DNA from: Bacillus sp. FJAT-42315
Lineage (GTDB): Bacteria > Bacillota > Bacilli > Bacillales > Domibacillaceae
Length of the DNA: 64,000 bases
Direction: 5' to 3'
Assembly: GCF_002797375.1 (NCBI RefSeq)
Contig: NZ_KZ454941.1
Coordinates: forward strand, 2,758,984 to 2,822,983
Position 1 is the first letter of the stretch. Every line of letters begins with the position of its first letter. The translations under genes and the position numbers were made by a program. Below the pieces are notes generated by a model that saw only the letters and a list, made by a program, of their open reading frames with translations, ran no database searches and was not told the DNA's origin. This document shows, in pieces, positions 40,632-49,684 of this stretch.

Positions 40632-41990
40632 ATGCTTTCGAAACATAATCCTATTCAACGAGATCAAATAGAAATGATCGCTCTCGATCAATTAGTGCCG
40701 GAAAATCATTTAGTTCGTAAAATTGAGGCCGCGATTGATTTCTCTTTTATTTATGACTTAGTGAAGGATATGTATTCAGAAGTAGGTCGTCCGAGCATTG
40801 ATCCAGTGATTTTGGTGAAGCTGACATTCATTCAATACACCTTCGGGATTCGCTCGATGCGTAAAACAATTGAAGAAGTGGAAACGAACATGGCTTATCG
40901 CTGGTTCTTAGGTTACGGCTTTCATGATAAAGTGCCACACTTCTCTACGTTCGGGAAAAATTATGAGCGTCGTTTTAAAGATACCGACCTGTTTGAACAA
41001 ATTTTCTATCGTATATTAAAGGTAGCTGCGGAGAAGAAGTTAATCAGTGCCGAACACGTTTTTGTGGATTCTACTCATGTGAAGGCGAGTGCGAATAAGC
41101 GCAAATTCGAAAAGAAAGTGGTTCGCAAAGAAACAAGAGCGTATCAAGAACGCCTCCAAGAAGAGATTAATCAAGATCGTGAAGACCATGGAAAAAAGCC
41201 GTTTCCACCGGACAAGTTTGATAAAGAAGAATCCAAAGAAATCAAAGAAAGCACGACTGATCCAGAGAGTGGCTACTATGTGAAAGACGAACGTACGAAA
41301 CAGTTCGCCTACTCCTTTCACGCAGCTACGGATCGCAAAGGTTTTGTACTCGGCACGATGGTGACGCCTGGAAATACACACGACAGTCAGATGTTAGAGC
41401 CATTGGTAGAGAAAGTGATTGAAAAAGTAGGGAAGCCTGAAGCTGTGGCCGCAGATGCCGCATACAAAACACCAGCGATTACAAGTTACTTATTGAAAAA
41501 TGACATCACACCTGCCTTACCTTACACACGCCCACGTACGAAAGAAGGGTTCTTCCGAAAGCATGAATATGTGTACGATGAATACTTTGATTGTTATCTT
41601 TGCCCGGCAGGTGAAGTGTTGAACTATTCGACCACGAATAAAGAGGGCTATCGTGAGTATAAATCGCCCAAGCATATTTGTGCGACGTGCCCTTTCTTAG
41701 AGCGCTGTACAGCCAGTAAAGATCATCAAAAAGTGGTGACACGTCATATTTGGCAAGAATACGTGGAAGAGGCGGAACATCTGCGCCATCACCAAGAGGT
41801 TAAACCAATCTATGCGAAACGCAAAGAAACCGTTGAGCGTGTATTCGCAGATGCAAAAGAAAAGCATGGCATGCGTTGGACAACGTTAAGGGGACTTAAA
41901 AAATTGTCGATGCAAGCGATGCTTACTTTCGCTTCCATGAATTTGAAGAAGCTGGCAAGCTGGACTTGGCAAGGTCCAGAAACAGCCTAA
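40632..41990 (+). CDS. IS1182-family transposase
   Basis: A 452-residue DDE transposase starting at the ATG at 40632, with GAGGTGAGG ahead; an in-frame GTG at 40623 overlaps that site. The N-terminal HNPIQRDQIEMIALDQLVPENHLVRKI is a DUF772-like region. The acidic triad is Asp in VFVDSTHVKAS, Asp in AVAADAAYKTP and Glu in KETVERVFADAK. A Cys cluster (CYLCPAGE...CATCPFLERC) precedes the last motif. No frameshift: probably active. Confidence 0.95.
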   Translation: MLSKHNPIQRDQIEMIALDQLVPENHLVRKIEAAIDFSFIYDLVKDMYSEVGRPSIDPVILVKLTFIQYTFGIRSMRKTIEEVETNMAYRWFLGYGFHDKVPHFSTFGKNYERRFKDTDLFEQIFYRILKVAAEKKLISAEHVFVDSTHVKASANKRKFEKKVVRKETRAYQERLQEEINQDREDHGKKPFPPDKFDKEESKEIKESTTDPESGYYVKDERTKQFAYSFHAATDRKGFVLGTMVTPGNTHDSQMLEPLVEKVIEKVGKPEAVAADAAYKTPAITSYLLKNDITPALPYTRPRTKEGFFRKHEYVYDEYFDCYLCPAGEVLNYSTTNKEGYREYKSPKHICATCPFLERCTASKDHQKVVTRHIWQEYVEEAEHLRHHQEVKPIYAKRKETVERVFADAKEKHGMRWTTLRGLKKLSMQAMLTFASMNLKKLASWTWQGPETA

Positions 41991-42050
41991 GAAACGGTCT
42001 CGAAGAGGTCTGTTCTTCTCTCTATGGGCTTCAAATCTAATAAAAATTCA

Positions 42051-42089
42051 AAAGGGATTCGGAATGAGAGCATTCCGAATCCCTTTTGT
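42051..42089 (+). terminator. hairpin near the IS right end
   Basis: AAAGGGATTCGGAATG and CATTCCGAATCCCTTT form a perfect 16-bp stem followed by TTG, 60 bases past the transposase stop. It closes the transposase transcript. Confidence 0.8.
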
Positions 42090-42100
42090 CTACAAACTGA

Positions 42101-42121
42101 AGTCTCTAAATAGTAGAGACT
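42101..42121. repeat. right 21-bp target duplication (hairpin copy)
   Basis: Identical to 40521-40541. Followed by six T, so this copy keeps terminator function for plus-strand transcripts leaving the IS. Confidence 0.92.
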
Positions 42122-42134
42122 TTTTTGCCTTTCA

Positions 42135-42204
42135 CTTTTAACCTATCTAGCTACAGGCGCTATCGGCTCGAGGTCAAAAGCCGATGAGCAAGCACCTTCC
42201 GCTT
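42135..42204 (-). repeat. short copy of dispersed repeat family A after pepF
   Basis: On the minus strand it begins AAAAGCGGAAGGTGCT directly at the pepF stop and ends with AGCGCCTGTAGCT. An internal hairpin ATCGGCT/AGCCGAT replaces the long core of the 31.5- and 55.5-kb copies. Confidence 0.75.
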
Positions 42205-44022
42205 TTAACCTAACATCTTTTCCATTTCTTCTAGTTTTTGTTCGAAGACTTTACATGCTTCTTCGATTGGAGCGGCTGTGTTCATGTCGACCCCGGCTTT
42301 TTTGAGTACTTCGATTGGGAAGTCCGAGCTACCCGCTTTTAAAAATTCATTAATGTAACGCTCAACAGCCTGCTGACCTTCTTCTAAAATTTGAGCACTT
42401 AGAGCCGTTGCCGCACTGAAACCTGTCGCATATTGATACACGTAGTAATTATAGTAGAAATGAGGAATTCTCGCCCACTCTAGGCCGATTTCTTCATCAA
42501 CCACCATGTCCTCACCAAAATACTTTTTATTTAGTTCATAATAAGCTGTTGTTAAGACATCTGCCGTCAATGCTTGTCCATTTTGTGCTTTCTCATGGAT
42601 TAAATGTTCAAACTCAGCAAACATCGTTTGACGGAAGACTGTGCCGCGGAAGCCTTCTAAATAATGATTCAAAATATATAAACGCTTCTTCTCATCATCA
42701 AGATTTTTTAACATATAATCATTCAACAGCGCTTCATTGCACGTAGAAGCCACTTCGGCCACAAAAATAGAATAATTGCCGTACACATAAGGTTGAGAAG
42801 CGCGTGTATAGTAGCTATGCACGCTATGGCCAAACTCATGAGCAAGCGTAAATAAATTATTCACGTTATCTTGCCAGTTCATTAAAATATATGGATGTGT
42901 ACCATATGCGCCAGATGAATAGGCACCACTGCGCTTTCCTTTATTTTCAACGACATCGACCCAGCGATTATCTAGTCCTTGTTTCAATACGCTAATGTAC
43001 TCGTCTCCTAACGGGGCTAATCCTTTCACCATATATTCTTTTGCCTCATCGTAGCTGACTTTCATTTTTACGTCTTTCACAAGCGGTGTATAAAGGTCAT
43101 ACATATGCAACTCATCGACACCAAGCACTTTTTTGCGTAGCTTAATGTAGCGATGAAGCAAAGGTAAATGTTTGTTGATCGTCGTTACTAGATTATCATA
43201 CACCGTTTCTGGAATATGATTATTAGAAAGAGCAGACTCTCTCGCACTTTGATAATGACGGACGCGAGCATAAAAATTATCTTTTTTCACTTGGCTACTC
43301 AACGTACTAGCAAATGTATTTTTAAACTTGCCATACGTTTCATACACAGCTTTAAACGCTTCTTCACGCACTCGACGATCGTCTGACTCTAAAAATTGAA
43401 TAAAGCGTCCGTGCGTAATTTGCACCTCTTCTCCATTCTCATCCTTAATTGTCGGGAACTCAAGATCCGCATTGTTTAACATCCCAAATGTATTGCTGGA
43501 TGCTGAAGTTACTTCTGATGCTTGAGCAAGCAAGCTTTCTTCTGCCGCAGACAGCACATGTGGTCGCTGTAAATTAATTTCAGCAATCGCCTGCTTGTAC
43601 ACTTGCAACTTTTCATCTTGATCTACAAATGCTTTTAACTTCTCCTCATCAATCGCTAACAATTCAGGTGTAGCAAATGATAATGCATTCGCAATTTGTG
43701 TATATAAATTTTTCGCTCGATCGTCCATTCCTTGATAGTGTGCATTCGTCGTATCTTGGTCATAACGCATATGTGAATACGTATATACTTTGCCCATACG
43801 TTCTAACAATTGATCTTGATATGTGAAAAATTGATACAGCTGTTCTGCATTCTCACCAAGTGTCCCTTGGAAGCTCTGCGCTTTGTTAGAAAGCTCTTTC
43901 ACTTCTGCGTATTCTTTCTCCCACGCCTCGTCATTTACAAAAATATCTTCTAACTTCCATGTTAATTCCTCGGGTACCTCACTTCTTAAAGGTAACTGTT
44001 TTGCCGTTTGATTATTTGTCAT
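42205..44022 (-). CDS. pepF: oligoendopeptidase F
   Basis: A 605-residue M3-family zinc metallopeptidase. The motif HEFGH in FTLAHEFGHSVHSYY supplies two zinc-binding His and the catalytic Glu, with the third ligand Glu in VAEVASTCNEALL. It acts on short peptides in the cytoplasm. A GGAGGG site precedes the ATG. The position between the yizD-like gene and coiA is the Bacillus order, with the insertion sequence beyond its 3' end. Confidence 0.96.
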   Translation of the reverse strand: MTNNQTAKQLPLRSEVPEELTWKLEDIFVNDEAWEKEYAEVKELSNKAQSFQGTLGENAEQLYQFFTYQDQLLERMGKVYTYSHMRYDQDTTNAHYQGMDDRAKNLYTQIANALSFATPELLAIDEEKLKAFVDQDEKLQVYKQAIAEINLQRPHVLSAAEESLLAQASEVTSASSNTFGMLNNADLEFPTIKDENGEEVQITHGRFIQFLESDDRRVREEAFKAVYETYGKFKNTFASTLSSQVKKDNFYARVRHYQSARESALSNNHIPETVYDNLVTTINKHLPLLHRYIKLRKKVLGVDELHMYDLYTPLVKDVKMKVSYDEAKEYMVKGLAPLGDEYISVLKQGLDNRWVDVVENKGKRSGAYSSGAYGTHPYILMNWQDNVNNLFTLAHEFGHSVHSYYTRASQPYVYGNYSIFVAEVASTCNEALLNDYMLKNLDDEKKRLYILNHYLEGFRGTVFRQTMFAEFEHLIHEKAQNGQALTADVLTTAYYELNKKYFGEDMVVDEEIGLEWARIPHFYYNYYVYQYATGFSAATALSAQILEEGQQAVERYINEFLKAGSSDFPIEVLKKAGVDMNTAAPIEEACKVFEQKLEEMEKMLG

Positions 44023-44083
44023 CTAAAATCCCTCCTACATCTACTATTTCACTACTTTATCATATTATTTCGCCTACCGAAAT

Positions 44084-45217
44084 TCAAAGAAAAAGCCGAC
44101 TAATAAGCAATTCTTCATATTGTTCGGTAAACCTTTTTTCTCTGTCCATTTGTTGATACGTATGCGTACTACTTTTTAAACTTTCAGGACTAGCCTTTTG
44201 TAGAAGAGAGATATATTCTTCGACTAACTGATATAACTTAGGTGACTGAATGAGCGGAAATACATTCAGCTGCAGTCTCCCTTTTTCTATATAGGTTTCT
44301 AAGCACACTACCGCTTCCTCTATTGTATGCAAAAGCCCTTCTTTCCATAAATAAAACTGCCACTCTAATGGATGACTTTTAAAAAGGACCATATACCGAA
44401 CAGGAATACCAACCCATTCAGGTAATAAAAACGGATTGTTTCCTGACTCATAGACATCACTGAAAAAAGGATGATATTTTCCTTGTTGAAAATAAAGTTG
44501 TTTGTGAATCCATTGATGTTTTTGCTTTAACCAATGAGCTAAGGAAAATGCTCGGACGGATTGCTGTTGAGAAAATAGAGGGGGAAAAGCTAAGTGAGAA
44601 AGCGGAATATTTTGCACAGAGGCTGTATACAACGAGGAAGTAACAGGAGTAAGTCGTGAATAAAAGGTACATATTTCTGTCTCAGGGCAATAAGCTAGAA
44701 ACCAAAATCCGAAAGCTTCAGAGTACCGAAAAAACAATCGGTGGAAAGCGGTAAATTTAAAATAGTTTCCTTGCCTAGCAATCGCAGAGCCTCCATATAT
44801 CCAAAAAGGGAAATACCCATGTTGGATATACCCGTTTGTCCGCTCGACAAACAATTGCGTAGACAGCGAGGAGCATTGGAATTCAACGGCGATTTGATCC
44901 GCTGCCAATATGTCTGGCCGTTGAGAGAGCGGCGCCAAAAACGGTTCAAGTCGCACTGAACTATAATGACTCATCCAAGCATACAAATCAGCTTTTCCTT
45001 TCAAATGGCGGGCTGATTCACTTTCGGAAAAAGAAAAACAGGTGGAAGTGTGTTTGTGAGCAAAATGAGGAATTTTGATCGCTCCCGCTTTAAAAATGAC
45101 GGGATGACGACATTGAGGACAAGAATAAGAAGATTTCCTTAACTTGCTTAATTGCTCCTGTGACCATTTGAGCGCAAGATTCACCGGCTTTCCATTTGCA
45201 TCTAACGCAACAAGCAT
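44084..45217 (-). CDS. coiA: competence protein CoiA
   Basis: A 377-residue CoiA-family protein. It has an N-terminal CxxC zinc-like segment (YSCPQCRHPVIFKAG with HFAHK), then a restriction-endonuclease-like core (GKADLYAWM; RPDILAADQIAVEFQCS) carrying the Asp and Glu expected for metal binding, and a helical C-terminus. It is needed for competence-associated recombination. No clear ComK box was found upstream. Confidence 0.92.
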   Translation of the reverse strand: MLVALDANGKPVNLALKWSQEQLSKLRKSSYSCPQCRHPVIFKAGAIKIPHFAHKHTSTCFSFSESESARHLKGKADLYAWMSHYSSVRLEPFLAPLSQRPDILAADQIAVEFQCSSLSTQLFVERTNGYIQHGYFPFWIYGGSAIARQGNYFKFTAFHRLFFRYSEAFGFWFLAYCPETEICTFYSRLTPVTSSLYTASVQNIPLSHLAFPPLFSQQQSVRAFSLAHWLKQKHQWIHKQLYFQQGKYHPFFSDVYESGNNPFLLPEWVGIPVRYMVLFKSHPLEWQFYLWKEGLLHTIEEAVVCLETYIEKGRLQLNVFPLIQSPKLYQLVEEYISLLQKASPESLKSSTHTYQQMDREKRFTEQYEELLISRLFL

Positions 45218-45293
45218 CTTTTCACTCCTTGTTATTTAGTCTACACTTGATATTCGACTTTTATTAGAAAATCCCTTCAATACACAAAAAAAA

Positions 45294-45316
45294 GCTGATT
45301 TCAAATTGAAATCAGC
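45294..45316 (-). terminator. terminator after mecA
   Basis: GCTGATTTCAA and TTGAAATCAGC form an 11-bp stem followed on the minus strand by eight T. Confidence 0.93.
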
Positions 45317-45323
45317 GAACATA

Positions 45324-45980
45324 TTAGTCAAAGTATTGACGGACCGTTTGGAATACATCCTTTTCCATTACGCATGTTCCGTACTCTTGAAGCCTATAGA
45401 TAGTCATACCCGATTCATGGGTATATTCTAAAAGAATACTTAATGTATCTTCAATATCATCTTCCTCGAACTCTTCTTCATCAAACTCAACATATAAATA
45501 GTATTTGTTATCAAAAGAGTATAGCTGCGTGAAGAGATCATCTAAATCCGAACGTTTACTTAGCTGAATGATGTCTTCAAAGTCATTAAATACAAGAAGA
45601 AACTCTAACCCTGTCTCTTCTTCTCCTTCTTCGTTGACATTAAAATGTTCATCTAAAAATTCTTCAAGACGGTCATCTACCGGGAAATCCCGATATTTGT
45701 CTCCGGGAAGCGGCAGTTCAATACGCTGTCCATCTTTCGTTAAATTAGCTCGAGTGACTAAAATCTCTAATCCCTTATCTAAGGCCTGAACTTGAATCCA
45801 TAACGGCCCATCGACAGTAAATCCTTCTTCGTCATGAATTTCCTCCATCATATCCCAGAAAAGCTCTTCACTGCGATCACGATTATACCAAATCTCATCA
45901 CGATCAAAGCCTCTCTCCTCTATATCAATGTAAGAAATGTAGAACTTAACTGTGTGGTCATTAATGCGCTCAATTTCCAT
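45324..45980 (-). CDS. mecA: ClpC adaptor protein MecA
   Basis: A 218-residue adaptor. The acidic N-terminal domain (MEIERINDHTVKFYISYIDI) binds substrates such as ComK or ComS, and the C-terminal domain (YLYVEFDEEEFEEDDIEDTLSIL) binds ClpC. It is very rich in Asp/Glu, as expected. It targets ComK for ClpCP degradation, so it controls competence. Next to spx, as in B. subtilis. Confidence 0.95.
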   Translation of the reverse strand: MEIERINDHTVKFYISYIDIEERGFDRDEIWYNRDRSEELFWDMMEEIHDEEGFTVDGPLWIQVQALDKGLEILVTRANLTKDGQRIELPLPGDKYRDFPVDDRLEEFLDEHFNVNEEGEEETGLEFLLVFNDFEDIIQLSKRSDLDDLFTQLYSFDNKYYLYVEFDEEEFEEDDIEDTLSILLEYTHESGMTIYRLQEYGTCVMEKDVFQTVRQYFD

Positions 45981-46191
45981 AACTACCTCTCCCTTCCCTC
46001 TAAGGGTACTTGAGGATTTTCCCCTTGTTATTAGGCTTTTCCCAGAATGGCCTGATGGTATACATCACCTTATCATTATTGTATGACAAAGGAGCCATAA
46101 AAGAAAATATAAAGATTAGAAAAAATATCAGTGTGTGGCAATTCTATCTGAATCTTTTCATTATTTCAAGAGGGAATGCCAAAAATAAAAA

Positions 46192-46213
46192 CCCCCACAC
46201 AATTGCATGGGGG
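46192..46213 (-). terminator. terminator after spx
   Basis: CCCCCA and TGGGGG pair around an inner CAATTG, followed on the minus strand by TTTTTATTTTT. Confidence 0.85.
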
Positions 46214-46225
46214 ATTCTATACATG

Positions 46226-46621
46226 TTAGTTGACCAACCGCTGAGCTTCCAAAAGTTGAAATGTGCGGACTTTCCTTGGAAGGAAACGACGAATTTCATC
46301 CTCGTTATAACCGACTTGCAATCGTTTTTCATCCATAATAATCGGACGGCGTAGCAATCCGGGATTATTTTGAATTAATTCAAACAAATCTTGCAGTGGC
46401 AACATCTCAAGATCTACATTTAATTTCTGAAAGATCTTTGAGCGCGTCGAAATGATTTCGTCCGTGCCATCTTCAGTCATTCTCAATATTCCTTTAATTT
46501 CTTCGATGCTCAAAGGCTCGGAAAAAATATTTCTTTCAACGTAAGGAATTTCATGTTCTTCTAACCAAGCTTTCGCTTTACGGCATGAAGTACAACTAGG
46601 TGATGTATATAGAGTAACCAT
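46226..46621 (-). CDS. spx: transcriptional regulator Spx
   Basis: A 131-residue ArsC-like regulator with the redox switch Cys10-Thr-Ser-Cys13 and [23 protein letters not shown]. It binds the RNA polymerase alpha C-terminal domain and activates thiol-stress genes when the disulphide forms. Its level is set by ClpXP with SpxH, also encoded in this window. The C-terminus lacks the LAN ending of B. subtilis and reads RLVN. Confidence 0.95.
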   Translation of the reverse strand: MVTLYTSPSCTSCRKAKAWLEEHEIPYVERNIFSEPLSIEEIKGILRMTEDGTDEIISTRSKIFQKLNVDLEMLPLQDLFELIQNNPGLLRRPIIMDEKRLQVGYNEDEIRRFLPRKVRTFQLLEAQRLVN

Positions 46622-46712
46622 TCCTCAATCACACTCCTTAAAATAAAATATAATACCAGTTGTTTATCATGAGGAATCTTCGTTCATAAAGACTTACAAA
46701 TCTTTAAATACG

Positions 46713-46730
46713 GCTACAGTATGTATTATA
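46713..46730 (-). promoter_or_regulatory. extended -10 promoter of spx
   Basis: TGGTATAAT on the minus strand gives a perfect TATAAT (46725-46730) with the TGN extension; TTCAAC lies 16 bases upstream as a weak -35. Other promoters may exist upstream of yjbC. Confidence 0.55.
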
Positions 46731-46897
46731 CCATGAACAGAAGATCGTTGAATATACTTTTCATTACTTTGTAATAATAATTTTAAAAAATAAATCGTTT
46801 AACCCTCAGCAAACTTAATATCTATATACCCTAAACATAATCACTTTAAACTTTTATCCCGTCATTTTATTTATTTCATCAATTTTTTCCTATTGAT

Positions 46898-47467
46898 TCA
46901 TTTTTTTAATATATCATCTTTCTCCTCTTCTTCTAAAGATAACACTTCATGAACTGGATCAAATGGCTCACCATATATTTCCTCATCTTTATATTTATGA
47001 ATAAGACGATATGTTTTCACCATACCTTCATAGATCATTTCTTCGGATTCATGTGTTGGTGACCAATAAAGAATCTCCATATCATTCACTTCATTTGTCG
47101 CTAAAGAGCGTCGACGGTATCCGATGCTTGTCGCATGATCGAACCCTTCTCGAGCATAAAACTTCAACCGTTTCTCCGTATCCGTATCTTCGTAATTAAC
47201 CGGTTCAACTTCTAATATAATTGGTTTTTCTTTTCTCTTTAACTTGTTAATTAATTGATGACCAAGTCCTTGACCGCGTGCAGCCTTAGATACGAATAAA
47301 TAATCAACAAAGACAAATTCATCGAATTCCACGTAAATAAGGACATGATGAGGTCCTTCATCTTTGTGATAAATATCTCCGCGTTCTTTTAATAATGTTT
47401 CCATATGTTCCTTTGACTTCATTTCCTCAATCGGAAAATATTGATTTAGCTTCTCATACCAATGCAT
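46898..47467 (-). CDS. yjbC: GNAT-family acetyltransferase YjbC
   Basis: A 189-residue GNAT protein with the acetyl-CoA loop VSKAARGQGLGHQLI and a C-terminal acidic tail. It sits upstream of spx with the same orientation, the B. subtilis yjbC-spx arrangement, where part of spx expression comes from the yjbC promoter. The 276-base gap to spx is AT-rich and carries the spx promoter. Substrate unknown. Confidence 0.9.
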   Translation of the reverse strand: MHWYEKLNQYFPIEEMKSKEHMETLLKERGDIYHKDEGPHHVLIYVEFDEFVFVDYLFVSKAARGQGLGHQLINKLKRKEKPIILEVEPVNYEDTDTEKRLKFYAREGFDHATSIGYRRRSLATNEVNDMEILYWSPTHESEEMIYEGMVKTYRLIHKYKDEEIYGEPFDPVHEVLSLEEEEKDDILKK

Positions 47468-47620
47468 AAAATTAAATTCTCTCCTTCTTCGACTTTATCA
47501 AGCCTTACTTTCATAGAACTCACTTGTCATTGATTTAAAGGCGAAGTATAGCAAAAACAACAGCCATGTGTATCTTTTCCCACGAGCGAGATGAATAAAC
47601 ATATATTTTGCATAAAAAAT

Positions 47621-47655
47621 AAGGGGTCACTTCTCGCTTCAGAAGTTAGCCCCTT
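47621..47655 (-). terminator. terminator of the opp operon
   Basis: AAGGGG-ACTTCT and AGAAGT-CCCCTT arms pair with a small internal loop and are followed on the minus strand by ATTTTTTA. Confidence 0.85.
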
Positions 47656-47666
47656 ATAAACATATC

Positions 47667-48599
47667 TTATTTATATGTTTCTTGATACCTTTTCATTTCT
47701 TTTTCTGAACAGTAGACAAAGTGACCAGGTGCGATTTCTCGCATTTGAACGTCATCTACTTCCGTGTATTGGTGCATGCTAGGATTATATGTTTTTCTCA
47801 CTCTATTTCTTTCATAATCCGGATCTGGCAGCGGAATAGCTGAAAGTAAAGATTGCGTATACGGGTGAAGCGGTTTTTCGTATAACACATCACTCGGCGC
47901 AAGCTCCACTAGCTTCCCAAAATACATCACGCCAATTCTATCACTAATATATTTCACCATCGATAAATCATGGGCGATAAATAAGTACGTCAACCCTTTT
48001 TCCTTTTGAAGCTTTTGTAATAGATTTACGACCTGTGCTTGAATCGATACATCAAGCGCTGAGATCGGTTCATCAGCAATAATAAAATCAGGCTCAACAG
48101 CAAGCGCACGCGCAATTCCAAGACGTTGACGCTGACCGCCGGAAAATTCATGAGGGTAACGATTAGCATGCTCACGATTCAACCCAACTGTCTCAAGCAG
48201 CCCGTATACTTTTTCCATACGCTCTTTTTTCGACTTCACAAGCCCGTGAATATCGAGACCTTCTGCAATGATATCTGCTACTTTCATACGCGGATTCAGC
48301 GAGGCATATGGATCTTGGAAAATCATTTGCATTTTACGATTAAACTGTTTCAACTCAGATTTTGATTTTTTACCGTGAACATCTTTTCCATCAAACAGCA
48401 CTTGACCGTCCGTGGCATCATATAGACGGATAATGGTGCGGCCCGTCGTTGATTTTCCGCATCCTGATTCTCCAACAAGCCCTAGCGTTTCGCCGCGATA
48501 AATGTCAAAGGAGACATTGTCGACTGCTTTCACCATATTTGGCTTGCCTTCGTTAAAATATTGCTTTAGATGTTTAATTTCTAATAATTTTTCAGCCAT
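47667..48599 (-). CDS. oppF: oligopeptide ABC transporter ATP-binding protein OppF
   Basis: A 310-residue ATPase starting at the ATG at 48597-48599, with AGGAGG in the end of oppD. Walker A GESGCGKSTTG, signature FSGGQRQRLGIARA, Walker B FIIADEPISALD, then the oligopeptide-transporter C-terminal extension with a single Cys (VYCSEKEM) in place of a full Fe-S cluster motif. With OppD it powers peptide uptake for nutrition and quorum peptides. Confidence 0.95.
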   Translation of the reverse strand: MAEKLLEIKHLKQYFNEGKPNMVKAVDNVSFDIYRGETLGLVGESGCGKSTTGRTIIRLYDATDGQVLFDGKDVHGKKSKSELKQFNRKMQMIFQDPYASLNPRMKVADIIAEGLDIHGLVKSKKERMEKVYGLLETVGLNREHANRYPHEFSGGQRQRLGIARALAVEPDFIIADEPISALDVSIQAQVVNLLQKLQKEKGLTYLFIAHDLSMVKYISDRIGVMYFGKLVELAPSDVLYEKPLHPYTQSLLSAIPLPDPDYERNRVRKTYNPSMHQYTEVDDVQMREIAPGHFVYCSEKEMKRYQETYK

Positions 48600-48600
48600 G

Positions 48601-49668
48601 TTAACGAGCCTCCTCAAACAATACAGGCTTAGCATAATTGCCTGGCATTGGACGCTTTTGCTGTTGCACCATTAAAGGTGGTTCAACTTCAGGTGCTTCA
48701 GGATGTAAAAGCCATGATTTCACAAAATGAGTATCAGACACTTGATAAATTGGTGGTTCTTTCTCAAAGTCGATTTCCATTGCGTATTCACTTCGAAGGG
48801 CGAATGCGTCTCCTTTAGGTGGATTCAACAAATCTGGCGGCGTCCCCGGAATGGCATATAACGCTGTTTCTTCCGATGCCTCTAAACTTGGCATAGAGGA
48901 AAGCAATCCCCATGTATACGGATGACGTGGGTCATAAAAAATTTCATCAACCGTTCCTGTCTCAACAATTTGACCACCATACATCACCGCTACCCGATCC
49001 GCAACATTCGCTACGACACCAAGGTCATGAGTAATAAAAATAATCGATGTATCAATCTTCTTCTGTAAATCTTTCATTAACTCTAAAATTTGTGCTTGAA
49101 TCGTTACGTCTAGAGCCGTTGTTGGTTCATCCGCAATTAAAATTTTCGGATTGCAAGCAAGCGCAATGGCAATCACGACACGTTGACGCTGACCGCCAGA
49201 GAATTGATGCGGATATTGCTTTACTCGCTCCTCTGGATTCGGCAATCCAACGAGACTCAGTAGCTCAACTGCTCGTTTTTTTGCCGCATCTTTGCTCATC
49301 TTTTGATGTTTAATCAATGGCTCCATTACTTGTTTTCCTACCGTCATTGTTGGGTTTAATGACGTCATCGGGTCTTGGAAAATCATCGAAATTTCTTTCC
49401 CGCGAACTTTCTCCATTTCCTTTTCAGACAATTTCACTAAGTCTTTTCCTTCAAATAGCATTTGTCCTTCTTTAATACGTCCTGGAGGATTCGGAATTAA
49501 TCGCATTAATGTTTTCGTCGTCACCGATTTCCCTGAACCGGACTCTCCTACGATTGCCAACGTTTCTCCTTTTGTTAAGTGGAAGTCCACTCCACGCACT
49601 GCTTTCACTTCGCCCGCATGCGTATCAAAGGAGACGTGCAAATTTTTTACATCAAGTACTTTATTCAT
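48601..49668 (-). CDS. oppD: oligopeptide ABC transporter ATP-binding protein OppD
   Basis: A 355-residue ATPase starting at the ATG at 49666-49668, which has AAGGAGAG upstream. Walker A GESGSGKSVTT, signature FSGGQRQRVVIAIA and Walker B ILIADEPTTALD are intact, with the family C-terminal extension (PGTPPDLLNPPKGDAFALR). It is the second ATPase of the Opp complex and overlaps the oppF ribosome site. Confidence 0.95.
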   Translation of the reverse strand: MNKVLDVKNLHVSFDTHAGEVKAVRGVDFHLTKGETLAIVGESGSGKSVTTKTLMRLIPNPPGRIKEGQMLFEGKDLVKLSEKEMEKVRGKEISMIFQDPMTSLNPTMTVGKQVMEPLIKHQKMSKDAAKKRAVELLSLVGLPNPEERVKQYPHQFSGGQRQRVVIAIALACNPKILIADEPTTALDVTIQAQILELMKDLQKKIDTSIIFITHDLGVVANVADRVAVMYGGQIVETGTVDEIFYDPRHPYTWGLLSSMPSLEASEETALYAIPGTPPDLLNPPKGDAFALRSEYAMEIDFEKEPPIYQVSDTHFVKSWLLHPEAPEVEPPLMVQQQKRPMPGNYAKPVLFEEAR

Positions 49669-49684
49669 TGTTGTTCTCTCCTTT

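Larger units (their letters stand above)
40542..42100 (+). mobile_element. IS1182-family insertion sequence, 1559 bp
   Basis: The ends are TCAGACTGTAGACAAA (40542-40557) and TTTGTCTACAAACTGA (42085-42100), inverted repeats with 14 of 16 bases matching. They enclose one intact transposase gene and two internal hairpins, one near each end. A 21-bp direct repeat flanks the element. Variable and long target duplications are known in the IS1182 family. Full-length gene, intact ends and perfect duplication imply recent insertion. Confidence 0.93.

Noticed and set aside
45218-45290. ComK box upstream of coiA
   Set aside because: Only TTTT-N5-AAAA is present, the reverse of the AAAA-N5-TTTT ComK half-site pattern, so I did not call it.
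46010-46354. Plus-strand frame of 114 codons antisense to spx
   Set aside because: It has no ribosome site and overlaps the spx terminator and coding region.
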